A stretch of DNA of 64,000 bases from Leptospira ryugenii. Its GTDB lineage: Bacteria > Spirochaetota > Leptospiria > Leptospirales > Leptospiraceae. Where the stretch lies: assembly GCF_003114855.1 (NCBI RefSeq), contig NZ_BFBB01000002.1, positions 496,001 through 560,000 on the forward strand, in the 5' to 3' direction. Of the stretch, positions 1-8,269 are shown piece by piece. Position numbers and translations under genes: made by a program. The notes beneath the pieces are model-generated. The model searched no databases, was not told where the DNA came from, and saw only the letters and a list, made by a program, of their open reading frames with translations. Position 1 is the first letter of the stretch. Each line of letters begins with the position of its first letter.

Positions 1-126
1 GATAAAATTAAATCTGAATTGGAAAACAATGAAAAAAATGCATATGTGCAAAAAAGGGTTGATACATTAAAATCTTCTTATAATCTAAAGATCGATACAA
101 GTCGCCTAAAGGATGTTATGATATAG
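1..126 (+). CDS. C-terminal fragment of an unknown protein
   Basis: Frame 1 is open from the window edge to a TAG at 124-126 and gives 41 residues ending KIDTSRLKDVMI. The segment is rich in Lys, Asn and Glu, and its RVDTLKSSYNLKID part resembles the short C-terminal strand of periplasmic parvulin or SurA-like proteins. That resemblance is too short to name it. The start lies outside the window. The next gene follows after a 72-base gap that has its own inverted repeat. Confidence 0.55.
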   Translation, partial: DKIKSELENNEKNAYVQKRVDTLKSSYNLKIDTSRLKDVMI

Positions 127-161
127 GTCTTTGTCTTTAAAGGTTTTTTTTGTTGAGTTTT

Positions 162-191
162 CCCTCAGTTGACTTAGTTTGGTACTGAGGG
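162..191 (+). promoter_or_regulatory. Inverted repeat overlapping the RBS of the XRE gene
   Basis: CCCTCAGT (162-169) and its exact reverse complement ACTGAGGG (184-191) flank a 14-base spacer. The right arm runs into the purine-rich Shine-Dalgarno tract GAGGGGGAG just before the ATG at 199. It could be a dyad operator for the tandem-HTH protein it precedes, or an mRNA hairpin that hides the ribosome binding site. The perfect 8-bp arms are seen; the function is inferred. Confidence 0.5.
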
Positions 192-198
192 GGAGCAC

Positions 199-609
199 AT
201 GAACAACCACATCTACATGTTAAGGAAAAAAAGAGGGGTAAAGCAGTATGATATGGCCAGAGCACTGGGTGTATCGCCAAGTTACCTCTCCAAAATTGAA
301 ACAGGGGCACAGGAGCCGACAGAAAAATTCAAAGTTGCCTGCGCAAAATACCTTAAGACATCTGTTGATCGACTTTTCAACGACTCGCTTGTGGAAAAGG
401 TATATCCTGAATTTGCAAATGGATTGAAGAACAAACTCTGGGCAGTCAGACGTGAACTTGGTATCAAGCAGTATGATTTCGCGAAAAAACTTAAAGTGTC
501 CACTCCCTTTCTATCAAAGGTAGAGCTTGGTCTCTTAGATCCTCCCGAACAGTTCAAAACCTTAGCTTCGAAGGCATTGAAGAAGAGCAAAAAAGATCTT
601 TTTCGTTAG
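199..609 (+). CDS. XRE-family regulator with two tandem helix-turn-helix domains
   Basis: This 136-residue protein is almost entirely two copies of a Cro/CI-type HTH domain (about residues 3-60 and 75-136). Both copies share the pattern KQYD-x-A-x2-L-x-VS-x3-LSK-x-E-x-G, then P-x-E-x-FK and LF at the end, so the gene is an internal duplication. There is no ligand or oligomerisation domain, so one chain could bind two adjacent half-sites. A strong GAGGGGGAG ribosome site lies 5 bases before the ATG and is covered by an inverted repeat. A clear terminator follows, so it is probably a single-gene unit and may be autoregulated. Targets are unknown. Confidence 0.88.
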   Translation: MNNHIYMLRKKRGVKQYDMARALGVSPSYLSKIETGAQEPTEKFKVACAKYLKTSVDRLFNDSLVEKVYPEFANGLKNKLWAVRRELGIKQYDFAKKLKVSTPFLSKVELGLLDPPEQFKTLASKALKKSKKDLFR

Positions 610-621
610 TTTTACCTTTCT

Positions 622-650
622 AAAAAGCAGGGTACTTTCCCTGCTTTTTT
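622..650 (+). terminator. Rho-independent terminator after the XRE gene
   Basis: A perfect 11-bp stem (AAAAAGCAGGG, 622-632, with CCCTGCTTTTT, 639-649) closes a 6-base loop and ends in a T run. It starts 12 bases after the stop codon of the XRE gene and separates it from the downstream symporter operon. Confidence 0.9.
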
Positions 651-706
651 ATGTACCATAGCAAAAAAACTTTCCTTCCGCCTGTTTTGATTTGTACTAG
701 GCAAGA

Positions 707-2287
707 ATGAAACAGACAAATGACGGTTGGGCTACAAGGATAGGATTGATCTTTGCAGTCGCAAGTGGCGCTATCGGTCTAGGAAATTTTTTGAGGTTTC
801 CTGGGCAGGCCGCACAGAATGGTGGTGGAGCCTTTATGGTCCCCTACATCATTAGTTTTGTGGTGCTCGGCATACCAGTCTGTATGGCAGAGTGGACCAT
901 GGGTAGGATGGGTGGCCATAATGGGCACAGCTTCCCGTTTATTGTCCGAACCTACTTAAAAGGTTATAGCTTAAGGCTGACAGGTGCTATCGGGGTGATG
1001 GTTCCGGTCATGATCTATGTTTATTACATCTTCATTGAATCCTGGTGTCTTGCCTACGCCTATTACTTCTTCACCGGTGGGATCAACATTTCTAGCTCAT
1101 CTGCCGCTAATGGAAAAGAGATACAGGAGACATCTCAGTTTTTCCTTCAATTGACTGGTGCCGAAGCAAATGGACAGGCATTCGAAAGCCCCATAATCTT
1201 GTTCTTTCTTTTATGTTTTCTTTTTAACTTTTTGTTGGTTTATAGAGGATTGTCTAGGGGCTTAGAAGCATTTGCAAAACTAGCTATGCCTCTTATGGGT
1301 GTATGCTCGCTTGTCATCCTAATCAGAGTGTTATCGATTCCTGGCATTGAGGCAGGTCTTGCTTTTATGTGGAATCCTAATTGGTCAAGTTTAAGCCAAC
1401 CCAAAGTATGGATCAATGCGGCAGGTCAGGTGTTTTTTTCACTTTCAACTGGATTTGGAATCGCTTTGGTATTTTCCAGTTTTTTAAAAAAGAAAGACGA
1501 TGTTGTCCTTTCTAGTTTATCTTCTGCCTCTTTAAATGAGTTCGCAGAAGTGGTATTTGGTGGAATGATTACTATCCCTGTTGCCTTTCTATTTTTAGGG
1601 GCTTCTGTAACAGACTTCAAAACCTTTGGAATGGGATTTATAGCCTTACCGGCTGTTTTCGGTTTGATGCCAGGCGGTTCATTCTTTGGTGCACTTTGGT
1701 ATTTAGTTCTTTTTTTAGCAGCTCTTACATCCTCAATTACAATGCTACAACCCGGGATTTTGTTTTTAGAGGAAGGATTCCGACTTTCAAAAAAGAAAGC
1801 CTCACTATTTTTATTTATTTTTACTTTTTCACTTTGTCTTCCCATTATTTATTTTAACAAAGATTTTGCGGCGCTAGATATTGCAGATTTTTATGTTGGT
1901 ACACTTTTGATTTATGTATTAGCAACCATACAAATCTTTATTTTTTATTTTAAAGTGGGTGTCTCAAAAGGTGCAAATGATGCATCTGTTGGTTCCCTAC
2001 TTCCCTTTCCCAAAATCATAGCATTTTTTCTTAAATATATTACTCCCTGGTTACTTTTAGTGATCTTTGCTTCTTTTTGTTATATGGATTTACCTGACAA
2101 TATTTTGAAAATGGACTCTGAAAGTATGGCAAGCCTGGCGGCGAATGAAGGAAAGGATGTCCACACTGCGGTTGTAAAGGCTCGTATCTCCAAATATGTA
2201 GGTATTGCCCTATTGCTTATCTTTGGATTTATCTATTTATTAGTAGATCGAGCCATTGGAAAAGTAGAAAAGGAATCTCATGTCTAG
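707..2287 (+). CDS. Sodium:neurotransmitter symporter (SNF/NSS) family transporter
   Basis: 526 residues with about 11-12 hydrophobic segments. The first helix carries the family pattern GAIGLGNFLRFPGQAAQNGG, where the unwound helix binds sodium and substrate. Bacterial members of this family (LeuT, TnaT, MetP) import amino acids with sodium; the substrate here cannot be read from sequence. The gene ends inside the start of a 38-codon membrane-peptide ORF, the arrangement known for MetP with its small subunit MetS. A DinG-like helicase follows, so the three genes are probably cotranscribed. Start chosen at the only ATG before the first helix; its ribosome site is weak. Confidence 0.93.
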   Translation: MKQTNDGWATRIGLIFAVASGAIGLGNFLRFPGQAAQNGGGAFMVPYIISFVVLGIPVCMAEWTMGRMGGHNGHSFPFIVRTYLKGYSLRLTGAIGVMVPVMIYVYYIFIESWCLAYAYYFFTGGINISSSSAANGKEIQETSQFFLQLTGAEANGQAFESPIILFFLLCFLFNFLLVYRGLSRGLEAFAKLAMPLMGVCSLVILIRVLSIPGIEAGLAFMWNPNWSSLSQPKVWINAAGQVFFSLSTGFGIALVFSSFLKKKDDVVLSSLSSASLNEFAEVVFGGMITIPVAFLFLGASVTDFKTFGMGFIALPAVFGLMPGGSFFGALWYLVLFLAALTSSITMLQPGILFLEEGFRLSKKKASLFLFIFTFSLCLPIIYFNKDFAALDIADFYVGTLLIYVLATIQIFIFYFKVGVSKGANDASVGSLLPFPKIIAFFLKYITPWLLLVIFASFCYMDLPDNILKMDSESMASLAANEGKDVHTAVVKARISKYVGIALLLIFGFIYLLVDRAIGKVEKESHV

Positions 2288-2396
2288 TACAATAGAACTG
2301 AATCTCCAGGGTTGGCTAATCATGATTAGCTCTATAGGTTTTGTAGTCAGCCTTAGTTTTTATTGTTTGTATTACCTTATCAAACACAAAGATTAG
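2280..2396 (+). CDS. Small single-span membrane subunit of the SNF symporter (MetS-like)
   Basis: A 38-residue ORF with one predicted transmembrane helix (about residues 11-34, from GWLIMISS to YYLI) and a basic tail KHKD. Its ATG overlaps the last 8 bases of the symporter gene and has a good ribosome site (AAGGA at 2270-2274, spacing 5). Its stop TAG is directly followed by the ATG of the helicase gene. In NSS transporters such as corynebacterial MetPS, a short one-helix protein encoded right after the transporter is needed for uptake. Position, size and topology fit that role; the sequence itself is too short to prove homology. Confidence 0.75.
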   Translation: MSSTIELNLQGWLIMISSIGFVVSLSFYCLYYLIKHKD

Positions 2397-4385
2397 ATGG
2401 ACTCTAAACAAATTTTTGAAACGAAACTGTCTCTTCTTTGGTCAGATTATGAACCGAGAAAGGAACAAATTCTCATGTCCTCGGCAATCGAAGATGCATT
2501 TGAATTAGGCAAAAATTTAGCCATTGAAGCAGGAACTGGTGTTGGTAAATCTCTTGCCTATCTGATTCCAGCGGCTTTGTTTTCTTTAGAAAATGAAGCA
2601 TTAGTAGTCATTTCTACAGAAACCAAATCCTTACAAGACCAGATCCTATCCAAAGACATTCCGATCGTAAACCAAGTGCTTTCCCAAAAGTTGAACGCGA
2701 TGGTTGCACTCGGAGCCAATAATTATCTTTGTAAGCGAAAGTACCAGAAGGTTATGGACAGAGGTGATTTTGGTCCTGAAATGGAATCAGAAATCAACTC
2801 ATTTGTGCAATGGGAAAAATCTAGTGAAACAGGGATACGAAGTGAATACATAGGATTTATTTCCAATTCCTTTTGGAAACAAGTTGCTAGAGAACCTGAT
2901 AATTGTTTGGCGCGCAATTGTCCTAATTTTAACCGATCGTTCTATTTTTTAGAAAAGGAGCGTTGGAAAAAAGCAAATCTTTTGATTGTAAACCATCATT
3001 TGCTTGCAAGTCACATGGCGGGAGATTTCAGAATCCTTCCACCTTTCCAACACTTAATTATTGATGAAGCTCATGCATTTCCGGAAATCGTAGGGAAAGC
3101 TTTTAGTGGAGATGTGCAATACGAAAGTTTATTATCACTACTTCATTTTTTATACCATCCTGAAAAGAGAACTGGTCTTGTTTTAAAACTTACAGAAAAA
3201 GATCGAGAAAAACTTTCCACAGAAATTTCCGAAGCTATCAACTTCTTAAATGAGTTTTTCCGAAAGCTGATGTCCGAGATACCATTGAATTTTCAATTTT
3301 CGTTTCGCCATACTGGTCGGATTCAAATAGATAATGGCAATTTAGAAAATAAACTCTTAGACATTGCGGAAGGCTGTAATTCGCTGTTAGAGCAGTTCCA
3401 TAAAACCTCCGAAGATATGGAAGAGAAGGAAATTGCCCTTGGTCTTGAACTTGCATCCGTTCAATTGAGGAAAGCATCAGAATTCATTGAAAGATTTCGA
3501 ACCAAGTCTGATAGTAATTTGGTTTTTTGGTTGGAACAAGCCAACCAATCCTTAAAAGAAAAATACTACCATTTGTATTCACAACCAAAGAATACAGAGG
3601 AGATATTAGCAAAGACTTTATTTCCAAATGTAGAATCTGTAGTGATGACCTCAGCGACTCTTTCCCCAAGCCCTGGGAATTTCTCTTACTTTTTAAAAGA
3701 GATCGGAACAAAAGAAATCATCACAAAAACTTTGGATTCCCCGTTTCGGTATGCAAAACAGTCCCTACTCTTTGTACCCAAAACGATTGCTGACCCGACA
3801 ACAAACCCAGAAAGGAATAAAATCGACATCTGTTTTTGGGTTGAAAAGTTGATAGACTTGAGTGAGGGAAATGCTTTCGTCCTTTTCACTTCAAATAAAC
3901 TTTTGCAAGATGCGTACGAAGAACTTTCCCAAAGAATTTCCTATCCGATTTTTTCCCAAGTCCAACTAGGTCCCATCATGGCAAAAAAGGAATTCTTGGA
4001 AACGGAAAGATCAGTTTTGTTTGGTGTTTCCAGTTTTTGGCAAGGTGTAGATGTTAAGGGTGACAAGTTAAGAAACGTGATCATCACCAAACTACCATTC
4101 CAAGTCCCCACCGAACCTGTATTGCAGGCAAAGATGGAAGAGATGGAAAGGGACGGAAAGAGTCCTTTCTGGGAAATCCAAGTGCCCAAAACCTGTCTCC
4201 TCCTCCGCCAAGGTTTTGGAAGATTGATTCGGTCGAGTGCAGACTCAGGGATGGTAGCTATTTTGGATCCACGCATTCATACCAAAAGTTATGGAAAAAA
4301 CATCATCCAAAGCCTTCCCAAAGGGATTCCTCTGGTTACCGAATTTGGTGAATTGGAGAGAAAATTCCAAAATCTGCCGAAATGA
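2397..4385 (+). CDS. dinG: DinG-family superfamily 2 DNA helicase
   Basis: 662 residues of the XPD/DinG helicase type. The Walker A motif AGTGVGKS is at residues 45-52 and the Walker B box DEAH at 223-226. The C-terminal motor shows a SATLSP motif and the motif VI region RQGFGRLIRS. Family members unwind 5'-3' and use a [4Fe-4S] cluster held by four cysteines. Here I find C112, C170 and C175, but the expected fourth position reads Ser (NRSFYF, about residue 181). Translation probably couples to the small ORF just upstream, since the two are joined TAG-ATG and no ribosome site is visible. Confidence 0.88.
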   Translation: MDSKQIFETKLSLLWSDYEPRKEQILMSSAIEDAFELGKNLAIEAGTGVGKSLAYLIPAALFSLENEALVVISTETKSLQDQILSKDIPIVNQVLSQKLNAMVALGANNYLCKRKYQKVMDRGDFGPEMESEINSFVQWEKSSETGIRSEYIGFISNSFWKQVAREPDNCLARNCPNFNRSFYFLEKERWKKANLLIVNHHLLASHMAGDFRILPPFQHLIIDEAHAFPEIVGKAFSGDVQYESLLSLLHFLYHPEKRTGLVLKLTEKDREKLSTEISEAINFLNEFFRKLMSEIPLNFQFSFRHTGRIQIDNGNLENKLLDIAEGCNSLLEQFHKTSEDMEEKEIALGLELASVQLRKASEFIERFRTKSDSNLVFWLEQANQSLKEKYYHLYSQPKNTEEILAKTLFPNVESVVMTSATLSPSPGNFSYFLKEIGTKEIITKTLDSPFRYAKQSLLFVPKTIADPTTNPERNKIDICFWVEKLIDLSEGNAFVLFTSNKLLQDAYEELSQRISYPIFSQVQLGPIMAKKEFLETERSVLFGVSSFWQGVDVKGDKLRNVIITKLPFQVPTEPVLQAKMEEMERDGKSPFWEIQVPKTCLLLRQGFGRLIRSSADSGMVAILDPRIHTKSYGKNIIQSLPKGIPLVTEFGELERKFQNLPK

Positions 4386-4392
4386 ATCTTAT

Positions 4393-5256
4393 ATGAAACG
4401 ATTGATCCTTGTGTCCCTATTTCTCCTTTTCTTAGCCCTGCCCCTACTCGGTGAAAGTTTTCTAGAATCGGATTTTTTTAAGACCATCATCAATTGGGGG
4501 GATTTAAGTGTGAGTGCCGAAGTAAAGGAAACTCTTCCCAAGATCATATTTGAGGAAGACGACCCTGAATACGGAAAACCAAATACTGCTACAAACAAAA
4601 GCCGTTCAGATTTACTCGCAAGAAAGAATGCCAAGGAAAAACTTAGGAAACTCATAAGTAGAAGATTGGAATCTATGTATTTGGATTCCGAACAGACTGT
4701 CTCTGAATATGCGAAACTTAATGAACAAGTAAGAACCCGAATCAATTCTTTCATTGCTGAGGAAAAGGAAGAATTTGAATTTGAGCCAGTGAAAAACCAG
4801 CTAGTCGCAAAAGCAAAAATTAAGCTCATCGGTAAAAATGGTTTTTTAGCTTTTTTGCCAATGAGTTACTCTTCTGAGGCCGTACCCGAAATGACTCCAG
4901 AATTGATGCCAGAAATGTTTACTGGTCTTGTCGTAGATGCAAGGCATTTGAACTTAAAAACTGCTCTTTTCCCTAGAATCCAAACAGACCGCGGTTTAGA
5001 TATCTATTCTCCACATTATGTAAAGGAAGGGTATTCAATTGAAACAGGGTACATTATGTACCGAACAGATTCAGAGGAAAAGAATTGGCTCAAACGAGTT
5101 GGAGATAAACCATTTTTTGTTGTCGCCCTGGGAGTTGCTGGAAGGAACCAAACAGATTTGATCCTCCCATCCGAAGAAGTGGCAAAGTTATTGAGTCATA
5201 AAGAAACTAGAAAAAATCTTACGCGATGCAAAGTTTTGATTTTAGTTTCGAAGTAA
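4393..5256 (+). CDS. Secreted LPP20/FlgT-like protein
   Basis: 287 residues from an ATG placed directly before a signal peptide (MKRLILVSLFLLFLALPLLG). A longer frame from 4291 would run inside the helicase gene and bury the signal sequence, so it is rejected. The middle carries ARKNAKEKLRKLISRRLES, typical of the LPP20/FlgT N-terminal fold. The C-terminal part starts TGLVVDARHLNLKTALFPRI, as in envelope proteins of this architecture in many Gram-negatives, and ends CKVLILVSK. There is no lipobox cysteine, so it is probably periplasmic. Role unknown. Its 3' end overlaps the opposite gene by 38 bases. Confidence 0.78.
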   Translation: MKRLILVSLFLLFLALPLLGESFLESDFFKTIINWGDLSVSAEVKETLPKIIFEEDDPEYGKPNTATNKSRSDLLARKNAKEKLRKLISRRLESMYLDSEQTVSEYAKLNEQVRTRINSFIAEEKEEFEFEPVKNQLVAKAKIKLIGKNGFLAFLPMSYSSEAVPEMTPELMPEMFTGLVVDARHLNLKTALFPRIQTDRGLDIYSPHYVKEGYSIETGYIMYRTDSEEKNWLKRVGDKPFFVVALGVAGRNQTDLILPSEEVAKLLSHKETRKNLTRCKVLILVSK

Positions 5257-6022
5257 TCGATAAAAAAGTTTTTTCCGCTTTTTCATAGTCGCCATGAAAT
5301 AAATAAGCAAAGCCCATATCCTCTAACTCTCTAAGGCTTAGGTCTTTGCTATCTTTTTCCAGCTGTTTGATCTTTCCATAGACTTCGGTATAAGCTTTTC
5401 TTTTTTCTTCAAAACTGGGTAAGGTAAGTTTTCCAGGGATGTTGTCGAAGATAAGGTTAGCTTCTTTGTGTCTATCAAGAAATAATAAAGACATACCAAC
5501 TATTTTGTGAACTTCCACATCATTCAATAGTTTTATATTTTCTCTAAACAACTTAAGTAACTCTTCATACCTTCTTAAATGATAGAGAACCGTTATTTCT
5601 TCTTTTACAAAGGAGGCCCCAAGGTTTAGTTTTTTGTAGCTAGATATAAGGGCTCGGCATTCAGCATACATCTCAGCACGGAAGTAGATTTTGATAGCTA
5701 GCTGGATGATAGAATAGCAGATCATTGCTTGAGAGGATTGGAAGTAGAGGTTGAGTTGATTCCCAGCTTCTTTATAATTACCTAAGAGAAAATTGGAGAG
5801 CGATTCCACAAGCGGAGAAAGAGATGAAATTCCTTTTGGGGGTATTCCCATGGCTTTGGATTGCAATTCATACTCCGCAAGGTAAGAAAGGTGTTGCAAG
5901 AAAAAATGATTTGGATGCGTCTTAGCTAACTCTATGACTTCATCCCAAGAACCAACCTCAAAGAGTTCCCACGCTTCATTTTCTACCGAAGTAGAAATTT
6001 CTTTCATCGCTTGATTTGCCAT
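5219..6022 (-). CDS. Cytoplasmic TPR-like helical repeat protein, function unknown
   Basis: 267 residues, almost all helical, without a signal peptide or membrane span. The C-terminal part LRELEDMGFAYLFHGDYEKA looks like a tetratricopeptide unit and earlier segments show weaker helix-pair periodicity, so a protein-interaction scaffold is likely. The ATG has a good ribosome site (GAGAGGTAAACT before ATG). It lies 54 bases after asnS on the same strand and a promoter-like element sits in that gap. The last 38 bases overlap the convergent LPP20-like gene. Confidence 0.75.
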   Translation of the reverse strand: MANQAMKEISTSVENEAWELFEVGSWDEVIELAKTHPNHFFLQHLSYLAEYELQSKAMGIPPKGISSLSPLVESLSNFLLGNYKEAGNQLNLYFQSSQAMICYSIIQLAIKIYFRAEMYAECRALISSYKKLNLGASFVKEEITVLYHLRRYEELLKLFRENIKLLNDVEVHKIVGMSLLFLDRHKEANLIFDNIPGKLTLPSFEEKRKAYTEVYGKIKQLEKDSKDLSLRELEDMGFAYLFHGDYEKAEKTFLSITSKLKSKLCIA

Positions 6023-6066
6023 AGTTTACCTCTCTAAGTGAAAGATCGGTAAGTCAGAAAAAATTA

Positions 6067-6096
6067 AGTATAATTTTTAGGGGTGCAAACGGTAAA
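6067..6096 (-). promoter_or_regulatory. Possible sigma-70 promoter for the TPR-like gene
   Basis: On the minus strand TTTACC (6096-6091) and TATACT (6072-6067) are separated by 18 bases. The -10 box matches the consensus at five of six positions and the -35 box at four. It overlaps the end of asnS and would start transcription about 40 bases before the ATG at 6022. AT-rich sequence makes chance matches common. Confidence 0.3.
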
Positions 6097-7354
6097 TCAT
6101 GCGTGGAAACGGGATACATTCCCGCACATGTTCAAGACCTGCAATCCATGCAATGACACGCTCTAGACCCATACCAAAACCAGAATGCGGTACAGAACCA
6201 TACTTTCGGAGATCCAGATACCAATCGTACGCTCCAACAGGCAATCCTTCTTCCTCGAGGCGGTGGATGATTTTCTCATAGTTCTCTTCGCGCTCTGATC
6301 CACCGATGATCTCACCGACACCTTCAGGCGCTAAAAGATCGGCACAGAGAACGGTGCGTGTATCTTTTGGATTTTCCTTCATATAGAAGGCTTTGATTGC
6401 CTTAGGATAATTGGTAACAAATACCGCCGATTGGAAGTGAGCCGTAAGGATGTTTTCTCGTTCGGCATTGATATCTTCCCCCCAAGAGATGGACTCTCCT
6501 TTGGATTGTAGGAGGGGTATTGCCTCCGAATAGTCGATAATGGGAAAAGGTGTCTCCAAACACTTTCGGATGGATTGCGGATTTCGTTCCAAAAGGGTAA
6601 GTTCCGATTCGCAACGGTCCAAGGTGCGAGCCACAACCGTTCGCACAAAATGGTCTTGGAAACGGATGTTCTCCTCGTTCGAACAAAAAGCGGTTTCGGC
6701 TTCCAACATCCAAAACTCAGTCAGGTGGCGTCTCGTTTTGCTTTTTTCCGCCCGAAATGTGGGTCCAAAGCAATAGACTTTGCTATGGGCAAAGGCTGCG
6801 GTTTCTAAATAAAGCTGACCCGTTTGTGCTAGGTAGGCAGTGCCCAAATCAAAATACTCGGTGGAAAATAGAGTCCCTGCCGACTCGCCCACAGAACCTG
6901 TCAAGATGGGTGTATCAATTAGGACATAGTCGAATTCACGGAAGTACTCTCGGATCGCGAAGGAGAGTTCTGAGCGGATCTTTAAGATGGCTAACTGACG
7001 TTTGGACCTTAGCCACAGGTGACGGTGGTTGTGTAAAAAGTCTGGACCATGCTCTTTCGGGGTGATTGGGTATTGCTCCGAGGCACCTACAATCTCTATC
7101 TTTCGGAGATGAACTTCCCAACCAAAGGGAGCTTTCGGATTTTCTACTTTGGGTCCAGAGATGATAAGCGAGGTTTCTTGTCCGAGTGATTTAATCGACT
7201 GGAACAAATCTTCACCCAGGATTTCTTTTTCTGCCACTACCTGGAGGATACGTCCTTCTGTACGGATTTGAAGAAAGCGGACATGGTTATTTCCCCTGCT
7301 ATTCTGCAGCCAGCCTTGGAGTGTGATTTGGTTTGGGAGAGTGTCTTCAGCCAT
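6077..7354 (-). CDS. asnS: Asparaginyl-tRNA synthetase
   Basis: 425 residues of class IIb: an N-terminal OB-fold anticodon domain (about 1-100), then the class II core. Motif 2 reads FRAEKSKTRRHLTEFWMLEA; the RRHLTEFWM wording is that of AsnRS rather than AspRS. Motif 3 is GFGMGLERVIAWI near the C-terminus. It charges tRNA-Asn with asparagine and ATP. It is slightly shorter than the enterobacterial enzyme but complete. GatC and GatA are encoded at 15026-16773, so the amidotransferase here presumably serves mainly Gln-tRNA. The gene diverges from folD across 53 bases. Confidence 0.96.
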   Translation of the reverse strand: MAEDTLPNQITLQGWLQNSRGNNHVRFLQIRTEGRILQVVAEKEILGEDLFQSIKSLGQETSLIISGPKVENPKAPFGWEVHLRKIEIVGASEQYPITPKEHGPDFLHNHRHLWLRSKRQLAILKIRSELSFAIREYFREFDYVLIDTPILTGSVGESAGTLFSTEYFDLGTAYLAQTGQLYLETAAFAHSKVYCFGPTFRAEKSKTRRHLTEFWMLEAETAFCSNEENIRFQDHFVRTVVARTLDRCESELTLLERNPQSIRKCLETPFPIIDYSEAIPLLQSKGESISWGEDINAERENILTAHFQSAVFVTNYPKAIKAFYMKENPKDTRTVLCADLLAPEGVGEIIGGSEREENYEKIIHRLEEEGLPVGAYDWYLDLRKYGSVPHSGFGMGLERVIAWIAGLEHVRECIPFPRMIYRLHP

Positions 7355-7407
7355 AGATGGTTTTCTGTTTGCCAGTGAAATTTTCTTTGAAATCTTGAAC
7401 TAAGTAG

Positions 7408-8268
7408 ATGAATCCACCTATCCTTTTAAACGGTAAAGCGATTTCCGAACAAATCAAATCCAAGATTTCAGAAGAGTTGAAGCTGAGAGTTGCAGATACT
7501 GCGCCTCCTACATTGGCAACCATCCTCGTTGGTGAGGACCCTGCGTCTGCGACCTACGTAAGCATGAAAATCAAAGCTTGTCATGCAGTTGGGATACAAT
7601 CTAGGTCTGTAACACTGCCAAAAGAAACAACGACCGAAGAGCTCCTTAAGCAAATCCACACTTTAAATAATGATCCCAATGTGAATGGGATTCTCTTGCA
7701 GCACCCTGTGCCTCACCAAATTGAGGAACGAGCCTGTTTTGATGCAATTTTGCCCGAAAAGGATGTAGATGGAGTGACAACGACTTCCTTCGGTAAATTG
7801 GCAATGGGAAAAGAAGCCTACTTCCCTTGCACACCCTATGGGATGATTTTACTTCTTCAGGAATATGGTATTGGCATTGCAGGCAAACATGCAGTTGTCG
7901 TGGGACGTTCCCCAATTTTAGGAAAGCCGATGGCAAGTATGTTAACCAATTTAGATGCCACAGTCACACTCTGCCACAGCAAAACCAAAGACCTACCTGA
8001 TCATGTCCGACAAGCTGACATCGTTGTGGGCGCCGTTGGCAAACCTGAGTTTATCAAGGCAGATTGGATCAAAGAAGGTGCTGTTCTTTTAGATGCAGGT
8101 TATAACGTTGGTAATGTGGGTGACATCGAGATTTCGAAGGCTAAAGAGAAATCCTCTTATTATACTCCTGTGCCTGGTGGAGTTGGTCCTATGACCATTG
8201 CTGTTTTACTTTTACAAACTTTGTATTCCTACCAATCAAAGTTTTCTCCTATTTTGAGGGCTAAATAA
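7408..8268 (+). CDS. folD: Bifunctional methylenetetrahydrofolate dehydrogenase / methenyltetrahydrofolate cyclohydrolase
   Basis: 286 residues, the normal FolD length. Characteristic patterns in order are YVSMKIKACHAVGI (with the catalytic Lys), GILLQHPVP, EKDVDG, PCTPYGM, VVVGRSPILGKPMA (dinucleotide-binding loop) and PGGVGPMT. The enzyme interconverts 5,10-methylene- and 10-formyl-tetrahydrofolate for purine, formyl-Met and methionine supply. It is the first of five closely packed plus-strand genes, with only one base to the next ATG. Confidence 0.97.
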   Translation: MNPPILLNGKAISEQIKSKISEELKLRVADTAPPTLATILVGEDPASATYVSMKIKACHAVGIQSRSVTLPKETTTEELLKQIHTLNNDPNVNGILLQHPVPHQIEERACFDAILPEKDVDGVTTTSFGKLAMGKEAYFPCTPYGMILLLQEYGIGIAGKHAVVVGRSPILGKPMASMLTNLDATVTLCHSKTKDLPDHVRQADIVVGAVGKPEFIKADWIKEGAVLLDAGYNVGNVGDIEISKAKEKSSYYTPVPGGVGPMTIAVLLLQTLYSYQSKFSPILRAK

Positions 8269-8269
8269 A

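Noticed and set aside
135..142. CTTTAAAG palindrome followed by a T run as a terminator for the first gene
   Set aside because: A palindrome without a loop cannot form a usable hairpin, so the T run alone is not enough.
4291..4392. Upstream extension of the LPP20-like gene
   Set aside because: It overlaps the helicase C-terminus and puts 34 residues before an obvious signal peptide.
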